Assembly (NCBI RefSeq): GCF_021556485.1
Contig: NZ_JAKGBW010000006.1
Coordinates: 62,001 to 126,000, forward strand
Direction: 5' to 3'
Source of the DNA: Oceanobacillus alkalisoli
GTDB taxonomy: Bacteria; Bacillota; Bacilli; Bacillales; Amphibacillaceae
Length of the DNA: 64,000 bases
Position numbers and translations under genes: made by a program. The notes under the pieces were generated by a model. It did no database searches, was not told the origin of the DNA, and was given only the letters and a program-made list of their open reading frames with translations. The first letter of the stretch is position 1. Each line of letters starts with the position of its first letter. This document shows positions 26,180 through 36,556 of the stretch, in pieces.

Positions 26180-29100
26180 TTAAAGATTACCAATCTCATT
26201 AGCTTCCACTAATAAAATTCCTAATTCTTTTTGCAGTTCTTCTACATCAGCTTTCTTCATGATCCACCTTTGCATCGTTGGCTGCCTAAATGTCGCCATA
26301 TCCATATAAAATTCTTCACCTTTTCCATATGATAATTCAAAACGAATTTCATACTTTTTCCCTAACCATTCTTGAATCGAAACAAACAGATTGGATGGCG
26401 ACATTTTGTAATACTCATTAACAAAATAACAATAACCATATGTTAAGTTAAATAATGTACAATTTTCGTTTGAATCTGATTCAGTAACAGCTAAATTTCT
26501 TAGAAATTGTCTTCCTCCAAACATTTTCCCAATTTCTTCGTCAGAATTATAATATGGACTAACTATTTTCTTTGAAAAAGCCATAATTTTACTTTCTTTT
26601 GATGGATAGAAAGAAATTGTACCAGCCACTAATACTTCATTCTCTGGAATATTTGCATTTAATATTTTATTTCCGCTTTGAATAATTAATTGCTCCTCCA
26701 ACTGGTTATTACAGAAATTATCAAGTTCCTCATAGTAAGCTGGATTAAATAAAATAATATCTGGTTCATCAATAGGTAAACATAGCTGACACAGTGTACT
26801 GATGGAAGTATTTAAATGCTCAAATTTATTATTTAAAAATCTTTGAACGATAAAATCTTCCTTATCAGAACCCATAAACTTTAATATTCGGTCTTCCCTT
26901 AAATCAATTTCCTTTATCTTTAAATACTCCCTCTCAAGTGATAGATAGGATTCCAAATATGCACTTACCAATTCCATACCTAATAATTTTTCATTTCTCT
27001 GAATTAAAAATGGAATTTCAATAGATTCTGATTTAGGCTGTGTTAAAATTTTCTCGACAGATTTTCTGTTTAGAGGATTTTCAAGTTTGTTCATATCTTG
27101 ATTTTTATAAGCTAAAACCAAAGAACTTTGAAGACGCAAATTCAATAATTTACTATCGTTTATACAATAATTTAAAAAGGGCTCTGCTACAGTAATATCC
27201 TGTTTTTCCCTAGCCAATTTCTCTAATAAAAGTAGAATAAAATACTTTTGTTTAACTGACCCTTGGGAAGGTAGTCTTACAAAATCAAATCGATGAATTA
27301 AATTTTTCATAAAATAATACATTCCATTAAGAGAATTCATAGTTCTTTCGATATTCTCGGTTGAAAATAATAACCATAACAACTGTTCAAATATATCTAA
27401 CCAACAAATTTTTTCTTTTTTTATAGATGGCAAAGTCACTTTCCTAAAATTACTATTATGCCATGAAGACAACATAGAAATTTGCTGTTCAAAAAAAGGG
27501 ATCAATTTATTTGGATAGTAGGCTTTTATCATATAAAGTACATAGTTATTCACATCATCGGTAAAGCTACTTAACCAATATGAAGGTTCCCTCGACACAA
27601 GTGTGCTATCAATTATATCAGCATACATTTCCTTTATTTGATGGGGGGACAGTAAAGGGATTAAACTCTCTGCTGCAACATTTGCATTATCTGATTCCCA
27701 ACTGTAATGATTTTCTCTATTAATAAAGAATGAAAAAAGTGCATCTCTATAACTAGTAAAATCTTTTGTTCTATAGTTACCTATTCTACTTGCAATAATT
27801 TCAAATCTTTCCCATGCATGAGATTTATATTCCAACTGTTCTACGTCATTTAAAAATTCACTTACTAGTTTATCAATTGGTAATTCATAATATTTAAGAA
27901 CACCTTTTGGAGGATCATCTTTAGTATATAAATTTTCAATATATACCTTTTTCAATACATCCGTTCTTTCCTTTAAAAATCTCTCATTATCATTCGATAA
28001 CTTCTCTATAATTTGATTACTAAATTCAATTTTTCGGGCATTATCATTATTAGATATTTTGCTGGATGTTGCTTCTATTAAACACCACAAACCAAGTAAA
28101 TCTTCTTCTTCAAAGTCTAAAGTTTTCCAATTCTCTTTGAAAAAATAAATAATGTGATTTATTTTTGTAATGAGTTTTTTCTCGAAAAAATCATTATTTA
28201 ATAATCTATAAAATTCTTGAGAACCCGATAATATTGCTGATTCAAAAAATAGATCCTCGATAGAGGACGCAAGTAAATTATCTCCCTTCTCACTAGCTAA
28301 CAAAGACAAATTATATAAATCCAAGCCCTTACTGCTCCAATATGATAAATCATCTTCAACAACACGTTTGAAAACTTCATACGGATAGTGAAGTACGCCA
28401 TCTTTATGTTCGATAAAACCAAGCAAATTTTCGTATAATCTTTTTCTTGCTTTGTCGACCATCCCTTTATTGACCTCATATTTCAACATAAGTTCAGAAA
28501 AAAGATTATATGTTGAAATACTATCTTGAAGAGATGAGTTCCAGGCTCTTCCTTTCACTCCTAACCAATACTCGAACCAGTTTTCTAATTCATTATAATA
28601 CCCTCGTGTGGCTAAATATTCCCATGTTAATGTCACTGAATAGTTAGAACGATAATCATAGCCTTTTGTTCTATTCAAAAGATAACTTGTAAGTTTTGAC
28701 TCCAACACCCCATCATTTGAATTCTCAATAAGATAAAATATAAACTTACTTAGTTGATTAGCTACTCCATAAATTCCATTTAAAAAAGGGGTCATACATT
28801 CATCAAACAAATAATCTAGATATATTCTAAAATCAGAGAAAGCGATATATTTTTTTGTCTCGAAAATATTTCCGAGTTCAAAAGATATCCTGATTAATCT
28901 TTTTAAATAAGGTCGTCCCCGATCATCACCATATTTTAAATAGTATTCATGGATACCCTCATTAATTTGTAACTCTTTAGATCCAAAATCCCCAAGATAC
29001 CCCAAAATAAAAGAGTAGGCGGAGTACATATTAAGTTTATTATTATAATGATAGTCTTGATTACTAAGAGCTTTAAAACCTTTCAATTTAACATCATTAT

Positions 29101-31903
29101 AAATTGGATCTGTACTTTTTTTTCTCACTATAAGTGTGTTTAAAAAAAGGATTTTTATATCTAACGAATTATACGACCAATCCTTATTCTTTTTAATTTT
29201 CGAAAGCACATATGACAGTTTAAGCCATTCCTGATTCTGAAACAATTTATCTAAAAGATCTTCAAGCTGATTAATGCTTAGTTTACGTATGTTTTTATTA
29301 AAAAATCTAGCAAATTGAAGTATTGTGGTGTTAGTATTATTCGCTAATCCTTCTAATTGTCCATATATAATTAGACTTTTAATTTGGTTTTTTATTTCAA
29401 TAGAGTCAATATAGATATTGCTATTCAGGATCTTAGATAAGTAGCCAATTTGAGTTAAGGTATCAGAAGTACCTCGTGATAGCCCTTGATCTTGATGCCA
29501 TAATTCATTAACGCTAACATGAGTAATTACTGATTGAAAATCTCCGAACCACCTATCAAAAAGTGCCTTTGCTCTGTAAGATTGGTTATCATTCACAAGA
29601 GTATTAATATCATCCACTACAATTTTTATATCCTTGATTTTAACTGAATTTAGGTTGATTCTTTCATATTCGGAATACAGTAAATTCGGTATTTTTATTG
29701 TTGGCTTTAGGTCTTCATAATAATCCATAATCCTTATATATTGGTTTAGGTATATAGCAGTTAAAGAAATGTTCTGTATTTTTTCAAAATCATAATCTAT
29801 CTTACTTTGTTGAACTACTTCTTTAAATTGATATAGTAAACCATCTATTTCTTGCCCAAGTGTTATAGCTTCATTAACATAATCCATTGAAAATACATCA
29901 AGTTTTTCGGAAGACCTATTCGCCAAATCTAGTAACCGGAAAATATCTCGATGTTTTATTTCTATTTTCTTAGAGAAATTGAGGTAATAAGTCGCTATCT
30001 TTCCCGCAACATATGTAATAATATTTGAGTTTTTCCGAAGTTTATTCTTTAAATATACCCTAATATCATTATGATAAAGTGCGTATTTACCTTCATTTTC
30101 TATCACTAGTGGTGAATAAAAGTTTAATATTTGTTGCCATTCCACTTTACTTATTTCATTACTTTTAAAAATCTCTAAAATATCATCAATTGAAACTTTT
30201 TCAATTGTAATAGAAAAAAGAGTTGCTAATAAATCTTTAATTTGGTAACCATTTTTAAATACTTTTTCATCAAGAGAATTCCAAATAGAATCGTAGTATT
30301 CGATTATGTTAGAGCTTAAATTCTTTTCATTCAAATAAGTAAATAGTGCTGTACTTTCTTTAATATTCTTTGATTCGTATGCGGCAAATGTTGCCGAAAG
30401 TGTGTTACCTTTCGAAATCTCATATATAATTTTCGCTGCAGAATTAAAATCATCTATATTAGGATTTATTTTTCTCAAAAGAACTTTTATATCGTCTAAA
30501 GTTATTCCTGTTAGCTCGACTTTGTCTAAACTTTCAGAAGCTGAATTCAGCCAAATTGGATAATCTTCATAATCCTCCGCTGGTTGACCACAAAGAATAA
30601 AAAATATATTATCAGGTACTATTTCAGGACTAATTAATGATCTTAAAAAAGTTTCTTTTGAACCAGATCTTGCGGCATGGTCAATACCATCAATTACAAT
30701 TACTGTATTTTTGTTATGGATTTTCCCAAACTCTGATGCCAAACGCAGAACTGTCTCTCTAAGTTCCTCTTTTGACAGAAACTGATTTCTAATAGGTACT
30801 TTATACTTATACAATTTACCCCGAAAAAGTTCGCGTAGTTGATTTAATAACGAACCCCACATCATTTCTTCTGTAATAGACTTATCAAAATCCAAATTAA
30901 CATATTTGTATTCTGGAGTTACTGGGATATAAGCATGGTACCGTAAATCTACAATTGTATCAGGCTTATTAGCCAAAAAATTAACTAAGCTCGTTTTCCC
31001 AATTCCTGGTTTACCGTACAAAAATAGCATTTTCTGTGACTTATTTTTAGAGCGCTCTTCAATATATGAAATCAAATTTTTTCTACTCTCAAAAAAAGGA
31101 CTTGGTGGTAATAAAAGATGCTGTGGATACCGTTCTTCTTTTATAGCTAAACTAGAGTACACTTCTTCTACAGTAATTTTTTCCTTTTCCCTAGTTGAAG
31201 ATGCCCATTTTTTCAAAGAATAAAAGAGTGACTTATATAACTCTAAACCGGTCTCTTGGCTAACTGAAAAAATATTTATGATTTTTTCCAATATCTTTTT
31301 ATCTAGTTCTAGAGTATTAGGGTGTTCTATCTCTATTTTGAATTTCTGAATAAATTCAACTGTTTCATTTTCATCCTCGAATACATCGATTTCCTCAAGC
31401 CAAGCTTCAAGTACATTAGCCCATTCCTTATTCGGAAGACGCTCCCTAAGGGTATTTATCGACTGGATTGAACTGCTAGTTTGTTGGAACCAAGTAAAGA
31501 ATTCTTTAAATGAAGGAACCCCTATTTTTACATCCCCTCTACTTATAGAAGTAGCACTTGTAACAGGTTCTCTATTGGTAAGCAAAGTGGCATAGCAATC
31601 TTTATCGCTTTCGCTTTTTTCTTTCATCCAGCTTTTAGCAATTTTCATAAGGAGGGAATCAGATTTTTTGTCCCTGGTTAGTAAAAAAGAAAATCCTATT
31701 TTTTCATCAACCCTCGTATGTTTCACTTGTATATATTCAATTTTTTCACAATATTCACAGACCACATCATCTAGCGTATCAATACTAGCTTGAAGAGTAA
31801 CCGACTTTATCTCTTCTTCGGGTATAAGCATTGAAGTGATTTTGTCTAATCCAACAGTCCATTCATAAAAATATGGATCTCCAATTCCTGAACTTATATT
31901 CAT
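26180..31903 (-). CDS. Avs-like STAND NTPase with N-terminal Cap4-type nuclease domain
   Basis: 1907 residues. The N-terminus (about 1-150) has Y-E-W, paired acids D45-D46 and a Q-V-K-H motif at 59-62, the D-(E/Q)-x-K pattern of DUF4297/Cap4-type DNA endonucleases. A STAND/NACHT-like ATPase follows: Walker A G-K-P-G-I-G-K-T-S near 297-305, Walker B V-I-V-I-D-G-I-D near 401-408, then C-G-Q-P. The remaining ~1300 residues are helical and repeat-like, suited to target sensing. In characterised Avs proteins, the C-terminal part recognises phage proteins such as terminase or portal, and oligomerisation activates the nuclease. AAGGAG precedes the ATG. It occupies the tet(M) region of Tn916. Not assigned to a numbered Avs type. 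Confidence 0.72.
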   Translation of the reverse strand: MNISSGIGDPYFYEWTVGLDKITSMLIPEEEIKSVTLQASIDTLDDVVCEYCEKIEYIQVKHTRVDEKIGFSFLLTRDKKSDSLLMKIAKSWMKEKSESDKDCYATLLTNREPVTSATSISRGDVKIGVPSFKEFFTWFQQTSSSIQSINTLRERLPNKEWANVLEAWLEEIDVFEDENETVEFIQKFKIEIEHPNTLELDKKILEKIINIFSVSQETGLELYKSLFYSLKKWASSTREKEKITVEEVYSSLAIKEERYPQHLLLPPSPFFESRKNLISYIEERSKNKSQKMLFLYGKPGIGKTSLVNFLANKPDTIVDLRYHAYIPVTPEYKYVNLDFDKSITEEMMWGSLLNQLRELFRGKLYKYKVPIRNQFLSKEELRETVLRLASEFGKIHNKNTVIVIDGIDHAARSGSKETFLRSLISPEIVPDNIFFILCGQPAEDYEDYPIWLNSASESLDKVELTGITLDDIKVLLRKINPNIDDFNSAAKIIYEISKGNTLSATFAAYESKNIKESTALFTYLNEKNLSSNIIEYYDSIWNSLDEKVFKNGYQIKDLLATLFSITIEKVSIDDILEIFKSNEISKVEWQQILNFYSPLVIENEGKYALYHNDIRVYLKNKLRKNSNIITYVAGKIATYYLNFSKKIEIKHRDIFRLLDLANRSSEKLDVFSMDYVNEAITLGQEIDGLLYQFKEVVQQSKIDYDFEKIQNISLTAIYLNQYIRIMDYYEDLKPTIKIPNLLYSEYERINLNSVKIKDIKIVVDDINTLVNDNQSYRAKALFDRWFGDFQSVITHVSVNELWHQDQGLSRGTSDTLTQIGYLSKILNSNIYIDSIEIKNQIKSLIIYGQLEGLANNTNTTILQFARFFNKNIRKLSINQLEDLLDKLFQNQEWLKLSYVLSKIKKNKDWSYNSLDIKILFLNTLIVRKKSTDPIYNDVKLKGFKALSNQDYHYNNKLNMYSAYSFILGYLGDFGSKELQINEGIHEYYLKYGDDRGRPYLKRLIRISFELGNIFETKKYIAFSDFRIYLDYLFDECMTPFLNGIYGVANQLSKFIFYLIENSNDGVLESKLTSYLLNRTKGYDYRSNYSVTLTWEYLATRGYYNELENWFEYWLGVKGRAWNSSLQDSISTYNLFSELMLKYEVNKGMVDKARKRLYENLLGFIEHKDGVLHYPYEVFKRVVEDDLSYWSSKGLDLYNLSLLASEKGDNLLASSIEDLFFESAILSGSQEFYRLLNNDFFEKKLITKINHIIYFFKENWKTLDFEEEDLLGLWCLIEATSSKISNNDNARKIEFSNQIIEKLSNDNERFLKERTDVLKKVYIENLYTKDDPPKGVLKYYELPIDKLVSEFLNDVEQLEYKSHAWERFEIIASRIGNYRTKDFTSYRDALFSFFINRENHYSWESDNANVAAESLIPLLSPHQIKEMYADIIDSTLVSREPSYWLSSFTDDVNNYVLYMIKAYYPNKLIPFFEQQISMLSSWHNSNFRKVTLPSIKKEKICWLDIFEQLLWLLFSTENIERTMNSLNGMYYFMKNLIHRFDFVRLPSQGSVKQKYFILLLLEKLAREKQDITVAEPFLNYCINDSKLLNLRLQSSLVLAYKNQDMNKLENPLNRKSVEKILTQPKSESIEIPFLIQRNEKLLGMELVSAYLESYLSLEREYLKIKEIDLREDRILKFMGSDKEDFIVQRFLNNKFEHLNTSISTLCQLCLPIDEPDIILFNPAYYEELDNFCNNQLEEQLIIQSGNKILNANIPENEVLVAGTISFYPSKESKIMAFSKKIVSPYYNSDEEIGKMFGGRQFLRNLAVTESDSNENCTLFNLTYGYCYFVNEYYKMSPSNLFVSIQEWLGKKYEIRFELSYGKGEEFYMDMATFRQPTMQRWIMKKADVEELQKELGILLVEANEIGNL

Positions 31904-32494
31904 ATATATTTCTCCTTGTTTTTATTTAGTTAAACAGGGTTAGCAAGTAATTAAACGTAATAAGAATTGGTTTAATAGTAATTTTGGCTCCATGCTCGAA
32001 TCCATTACTGCTATTTTCAGCTTTGCAATTTTAATTCCTTTTGCATAAAAGAAAAAGCCCTTCTGCATATCCAACCTTTTGTTCGTCTGAAATAATATTT
32101 TACTTCTTTAGATTTCCCTTGTTTTGTATCTCTAGATGTGAAACCAAAATATATTTATAAGATATGTTGATTTTTCACATGAACAATTCGTAAGATTTTT
32201 ATTATTGTACTTTTACACAGGTATTTACAGTGATTTGTTGTGTAAAAGTACAATTAAACTACAATGACTTTATCTGTACCTTATGAATGCAAAATTATCC
32301 ATTTACGAAAATACTATCTTAAAGGATTATTTTTATCAAACTTTTTTCAAAGTAACAAATAAAGTAGGGCTACCTTAAAAAGGGTTACCCTACTAATCAA
32401 ACGTTATTATGTCTAGGACATAATATTTGAGACAGTCTGCAATAGTATAAAACTTACTTCTCGTCAAAACACTGTATCGATAAAACTGATATAT
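31904..32494. promoter_or_regulatory. Gap between orf13 and the Avs-like gene, with a 15-bp inverted repeat
   Basis: TTGTACTTTTACACA (32205-32219) and its exact reverse complement (32239-32253) flank 19 nt. It has no T-run, so it is more likely a regulator site or leader structure for the downstream Avs-like gene than a terminator. A 42-codon frame starting near 32051 on the minus strand has only a weak ribosome binding site and is not called. Confidence 0.5.
32363..32394 (-). terminator. Terminator after orf13
   Basis: AGTAGGG and CCCTACT close a hairpin (AGTAGGGTAACCC ... GGTAGCCCTACT on the minus strand) followed by TTATTTG. It lies about 100 bp past the orf13 stop and should separate transfer genes from cargo. 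Confidence 0.75.
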
Positions 32495-33406
32495 TTATTC
32501 TACAATCATCCAATTTGTATCCTTTTCTAACGTGAGTATATATTGTGAAAACTGTACAGATTTCGTTACTTCGTCAATATATTTAACAGCAACCCATACT
32601 TTTATTTGATGATCTACTGTCTGAAATACTGGATTACTAAGTTCTGAAAATGTATAATCCTTTCCGATTACTGGTAATGCATTGTTTTTCACGTAATAAG
32701 CAAGCTCTTTCTCTGTCGCAGTCGGGTAAAACATAAAGAATGTCTCCAAAAACTCTGTCACTTCTTGCGCTGTATCAGAGTTGACTGTGCCATTACTCTC
32801 AGGTTGTTGTGGTTCATAATCTGATTTATTCGGTATACTCCATAAAGTAGGATTTTGTGTAATAACTAAATTTCCTACTTTATCCTGATGAAGCAAAATC
32901 CGATATGTGGAGCGAACCTTATCGCTATTCTTATCTTCTGCAATTTTTTGCTCTACTGAATAAACTACCGAATAGGTATCATCTTTCTCTTGTGACACCG
33001 ACCAAATATCAATATCACTCACACTCGAACTGGTGGGAATATCTAATCGTATGGTCTCACTATTTAAAGCTTGTAATTCCTCTGTTAGATAATGGCTTAA
33101 CTTTTCCTCACGTTGTTCAATCGATTCTTTATTATTTTGCCACGTATAGTAATTCTTCACGAAGCTTTTCGTAAAGCTTTCAATTGCACTAGTGTCCACA
33201 AGTTTTGTTTCAATTACTTCTTTTTCATGAACTGTATGTTGATCAATAGCTGTAAAGTTCTTATATATCCCAAAGACAAGGCTACTGATTAATACAATCC
33301 ACAAAACAGTCACTGATTTCTTACGCGTTCCAACACTTTTTACTTTTGTTTTCGATGACTTTGTTTCCACTGTTTGTTTTTTAATTTTTCTAAAAACGTT
33401 TTTCAT
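32495..33406 (-). CDS. tcpC: Conjugation protein TcpC family (Tn916 Orf13, ICEBs1 ConB)
   Basis: 303 residues. A basic N-terminus is followed by one membrane helix (about 30-48) and two NTF2-like extracellular regions (about 65-180 and 200-300). The family is a bitopic, trimeric component of the Gram-positive type IV secretion machine with a VirB8-like fold. It is the last transfer gene, 15 bp after orf14, and precedes a terminator. Confidence 0.88.
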   Translation of the reverse strand: MKNVFRKIKKQTVETKSSKTKVKSVGTRKKSVTVLWIVLISSLVFGIYKNFTAIDQHTVHEKEVIETKLVDTSAIESFTKSFVKNYYTWQNNKESIEQREEKLSHYLTEELQALNSETIRLDIPTSSSVSDIDIWSVSQEKDDTYSVVYSVEQKIAEDKNSDKVRSTYRILLHQDKVGNLVITQNPTLWSIPNKSDYEPQQPESNGTVNSDTAQEVTEFLETFFMFYPTATEKELAYYVKNNALPVIGKDYTFSELSNPVFQTVDHQIKVWVAVKYIDEVTKSVQFSQYILTLEKDTNWMIVE

Positions 33407-33421
33407 CTATTCCAACCCTTT

Positions 33422-34447
33422 CTATTGTTTAATGCGCCCTGCTCCAATTAAATGTTTTTGCCAATAAGCAGTCGTTAAATCTGCATAGCCAATCGGATCA
33501 CCTGCGTTATACATTTGATTGTCTCCAAGATAAATACCGACATGGGTAACATACGTTCCAGCATTATACGTTGAATGGAAAAACACTAAATCACCGGGCT
33601 TTGCTTCAGATAAAGGAATATGTTCGGTGACGTCATATTGTTGTTGTGCTGTTCTTGGTAAATTAATTCCAGCCTTTTGATAACTCCACTGCGTCAGTCC
33701 ACTACAATCAAAAGAAGTGTTCGGGTTATCTCCACCAAATACATAAGGATAGCCTTCATACTTCAACGCTTCATCCATCACTAGTTGTACAATGTCACCA
33801 TCAAATTGCGGAACATGAAAATACTGGTTGACTAGATCGACATAAAACATATTGCCATAAAGATAACGCCAACCCCCGTTCTTTTTTACCGCAATTGGGT
33901 TGGTATAAGTCGTTTTACTTCCACCTGAATGTTCTTTCGCAAAACTTTGTGCTAAGTCAAAACTATATTTTTTTCCTCTTTGTGCGACATAATCAATGAA
34001 ACCACCGCCATAGTTATACGCTTGTATGACCGTATTTCCATCTACCCCTTTAGATTCTGCTGATTGAATTAAATCCGCAAAATATTTTACTCCTTGCTCT
34101 ATAGATGCTTCTTCCGAATCTAAAGTATTAGGTGGTAATCCCATTGACTCACTCGATTGCATCACATCGATTAACCTTCCACCACTTTCCACCTCCATAA
34201 TTGCGAGTAATGTTGACACATATTCACTAACGCCATATTCTTTTGCATATTTCTCTACCATTGGTCGGTGCTTTAATACATCTGCTGACACAGAAACACT
34301 TCCCCCGCCATCAATACCCGAATAATTTTCTCCTGATGAATCATCTTCATTAGAAATAAAGAGTGCCACAAAAACCAACAATCCAAAAAAGAGTAGAAAG
34401 CCTACTCCATACGTTATGAGCATTATTTTTAATCTTATGACCTTCAT
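33422..34447 (-). CDS. orf14: Bifunctional cell-wall hydrolase, CwlT-like (Tn916 Orf14)
   Basis: 341 residues. A single N-terminal membrane segment (about 8-30) is followed by a lysozyme-like domain (about 55-165) with the catalytic Glu in I-M-E-V-E-S-G-G and Y-N-Y-G-G-G. A C-terminal NlpC/P60 endopeptidase domain (about 215-335) has Cys in F-D-C-S-G-L and His in V-T-H-V-G-I. It opens peptidoglycan for the secretion channel. The gene overlaps orf15 by 4 bp. Confidence 0.93.
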   Translation of the reverse strand: MKVIRLKIMLITYGVGFLLFFGLLVFVALFISNEDDSSGENYSGIDGGGSVSVSADVLKHRPMVEKYAKEYGVSEYVSTLLAIMEVESGGRLIDVMQSSESMGLPPNTLDSEEASIEQGVKYFADLIQSAESKGVDGNTVIQAYNYGGGFIDYVAQRGKKYSFDLAQSFAKEHSGGSKTTYTNPIAVKKNGGWRYLYGNMFYVDLVNQYFHVPQFDGDIVQLVMDEALKYEGYPYVFGGDNPNTSFDCSGLTQWSYQKAGINLPRTAQQQYDVTEHIPLSEAKPGDLVFFHSTYNAGTYVTHVGIYLGDNQMYNAGDPIGYADLTTAYWQKHLIGAGRIKQ

Positions 34448-36552
34448 TGACGTTCCCTCCTATTTGGAGGTATAGAACGTTTCTGAAGCTGTCTCTTCAT
34501 CATTACTTTGATTGGTTTATCTGGATGCTTCATCACTTTTTGTTTACGTTCCACTTCTGGCCGTTCTTTATAAACTGATATTTTTCTATTCAACTTCGAC
34601 CGTTTGAATTGGTCCTGCATCCCATGGGTTAAATATTCTTGTGCACTTGGTGATGTTTTTGGTTGTTGTATGAATGTGCCCACAATCGGTTCTCTTTGGG
34701 TAACTGGTCGTGTATGAGTAAACTGATTACGAGAAGATGCACGCTTTTTATCCAATGCTCGTCGTTTATCTGCAATTGTTTGTCGATATTTCACTGTGCG
34801 TTCTATTGCTGCTTTTTCTCTTTGTTCTTTCGCTCGCACAACACCTTCTTTAAAATCATGAACAGGCTTTTTCAATTGTTCTTTTCCTTGCATCACTGCA
34901 TATTTAGTACTTGTTGGTAAATCAACCAATTGTTCTTTTCGGTGTTTGATATTTGCACGAACTTGGCTTTTTGCACCAAGTACTTTCCCAGTTACTTGAC
35001 CAAATTTCTGACTTAAGGAAGTTAGATTCGCCTGTTCATACATCTTTTCCTGATTCTTTTTTGGTGAAGATGTGAGTCGTTGTAATGGGCGAAGTGACGA
35101 TGAACTCCCTTTTGTTTTTTTAGACTGACCAACTAATGCGCCAGCCGTCGCCCCTGCTGTTGCACCTGCAAGTGTACGAGTAATATTACGTTGTAAGCGG
35201 CGACCACCACGATTAAACATGCGATAAGGTCGACGCATCACTTTACGGCCAACATTTTGTGAATCATTACTTTGTAAGCTGAACATACTCATGATGTCAC
35301 CAAGTTTCATGTAAATGCCCGCAAACGTGACAATCTGCAAAAAGGCAATTAAGAAAAAAGGATAACTCGTTGTTAAACTGTAAAGCATGGATGAAATACT
35401 GAATGCAACTGTAATAATTAACGTGATACCCGCACGAAGCATAATCACATTAAATAACTTCATAATCGCTTGTTTCCCCATGTTTTCAAAAGTTGGAATC
35501 ATGGATAATAGAAAACTAATCGGTAAAAACATCGCATAAATAATAAATAGAATTTGCGAGAAAATCATAATGCCCGATAATAGGAACACAAAAATGGAAA
35601 TCCCAATGTTAAATAGAAATAAAAAGAAGACCATGCCTAAACGTGTTGTGGTCTTCGTAATCGTTAAATTTTTATTGTCATGATCTTCAATTTCTGCTTT
35701 AACCGCATCTTCACGATCTTTTCCGTTATTGGCATCTGGACTAATCGAAACCAATGTGTCTACGCGATCTTCACCAATTGTTTCTTTGTCTGAATCATCA
35801 AATTGTAACAACATCCATGGCTGTTCTACTTGAATAGAAAAGAGATTATTTCGTATCATATCCACACCATCTTTTCCTTGACTAGTAGAGCTTGGCATTA
35901 AGATTTTTGTTCCTAAGTCTAAACTTGCTTGACTAATATCAGCAGAAAAATCATTAATTTTTGTAATGTATGTTGGTGCGTAAGCGATAAAAGAAGCTGA
36001 TAACAGAAACACGACTAAAAAATTCATAATCGCTCGAATCGCTTTTGTTGTTTCTCGTTTCATTAGACCTGTATAAGCCACGTAGATCCCAATGACTAAA
36101 ATAAACAGAAGCAAAAAACCGACATAAAATCCTGAACTACTGAAACCACTTGCCGTAATCCCCGCTAATGTTTGCATATTCTTCCCAATCGCATCTGCTG
36201 TTTGGGAAATGAAATCAAGAGAGTAAGCTTGTTGGATTAAGTAGCCTGTGGCATTTGACAAATACAAACTGATAATCCAAATGAAATTGGTAATTGTGTA
36301 AAGTCCATACATGACCTGTTTACCAATCCCATCATTCCAATTCCACGGCAGCCAATCCCAACCTGTATCAACATAAAAATCCAGTTGGTAATGATCTAAT
36401 GGATAAATAGAATACAAGTTATCTTCCGATACCGTATCATCGACTAATCCAGCTGCATGTGCAAAAGTGCCAAGTGATAGAAGACATAGAAAAACGGCAG
36501 CACCAATTAGTACTACCGTTAAGATCACTTTTTTCAATTGTCGCTTCTTCAC
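34444..36552 (-). CDS. orf15: VirB6-like conjugation channel membrane protein (Tn916 Orf15, ConG-like)
   Basis: 702 residues from a GTG start at 36552, which follows GAGGTGATCAT; upstream in-frame ATGs lie inside orf16 without a site. A signal-like segment ends near A-H-A-A-G. About six to seven membrane helices lie between 75 and 430, and the C-terminal ~240 residues form a long basic Arg/Lys/Gln-rich tail, probably cytoplasmic. It forms the membrane channel with the VirB4-like ATPase and is 4 bp from orf16. Confidence 0.88.
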   Translation of the reverse strand: MKKRQLKKVILTVVLIGAAVFLCLLSLGTFAHAAGLVDDTVSEDNLYSIYPLDHYQLDFYVDTGWDWLPWNWNDGIGKQVMYGLYTITNFIWIISLYLSNATGYLIQQAYSLDFISQTADAIGKNMQTLAGITASGFSSSGFYVGFLLLFILVIGIYVAYTGLMKRETTKAIRAIMNFLVVFLLSASFIAYAPTYITKINDFSADISQASLDLGTKILMPSSTSQGKDGVDMIRNNLFSIQVEQPWMLLQFDDSDKETIGEDRVDTLVSISPDANNGKDREDAVKAEIEDHDNKNLTITKTTTRLGMVFFLFLFNIGISIFVFLLSGIMIFSQILFIIYAMFLPISFLLSMIPTFENMGKQAIMKLFNVIMLRAGITLIITVAFSISSMLYSLTTSYPFFLIAFLQIVTFAGIYMKLGDIMSMFSLQSNDSQNVGRKVMRRPYRMFNRGGRRLQRNITRTLAGATAGATAGALVGQSKKTKGSSSSLRPLQRLTSSPKKNQEKMYEQANLTSLSQKFGQVTGKVLGAKSQVRANIKHRKEQLVDLPTSTKYAVMQGKEQLKKPVHDFKEGVVRAKEQREKAAIERTVKYRQTIADKRRALDKKRASSRNQFTHTRPVTQREPIVGTFIQQPKTSPSAQEYLTHGMQDQFKRSKLNRKISVYKERPEVERKQKVMKHPDKPIKVMMKRQLQKRSIPPNRRERQ

Positions 36553-36556
36553 ATGA

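Noticed and set aside
30601-31020. STAND protein as a MalT-type or AfsR-type transcription regulator
   Set aside because: No DNA-binding domain at either end; the N-terminal Asp-Asp and Q-V-K-H pattern points to a nuclease instead.
31926-32051. 42-codon frame before the Avs-like gene (minus strand)
   Set aside because: Weak ribosome binding site and low-complexity peptide; could be a leader, but support is insufficient.
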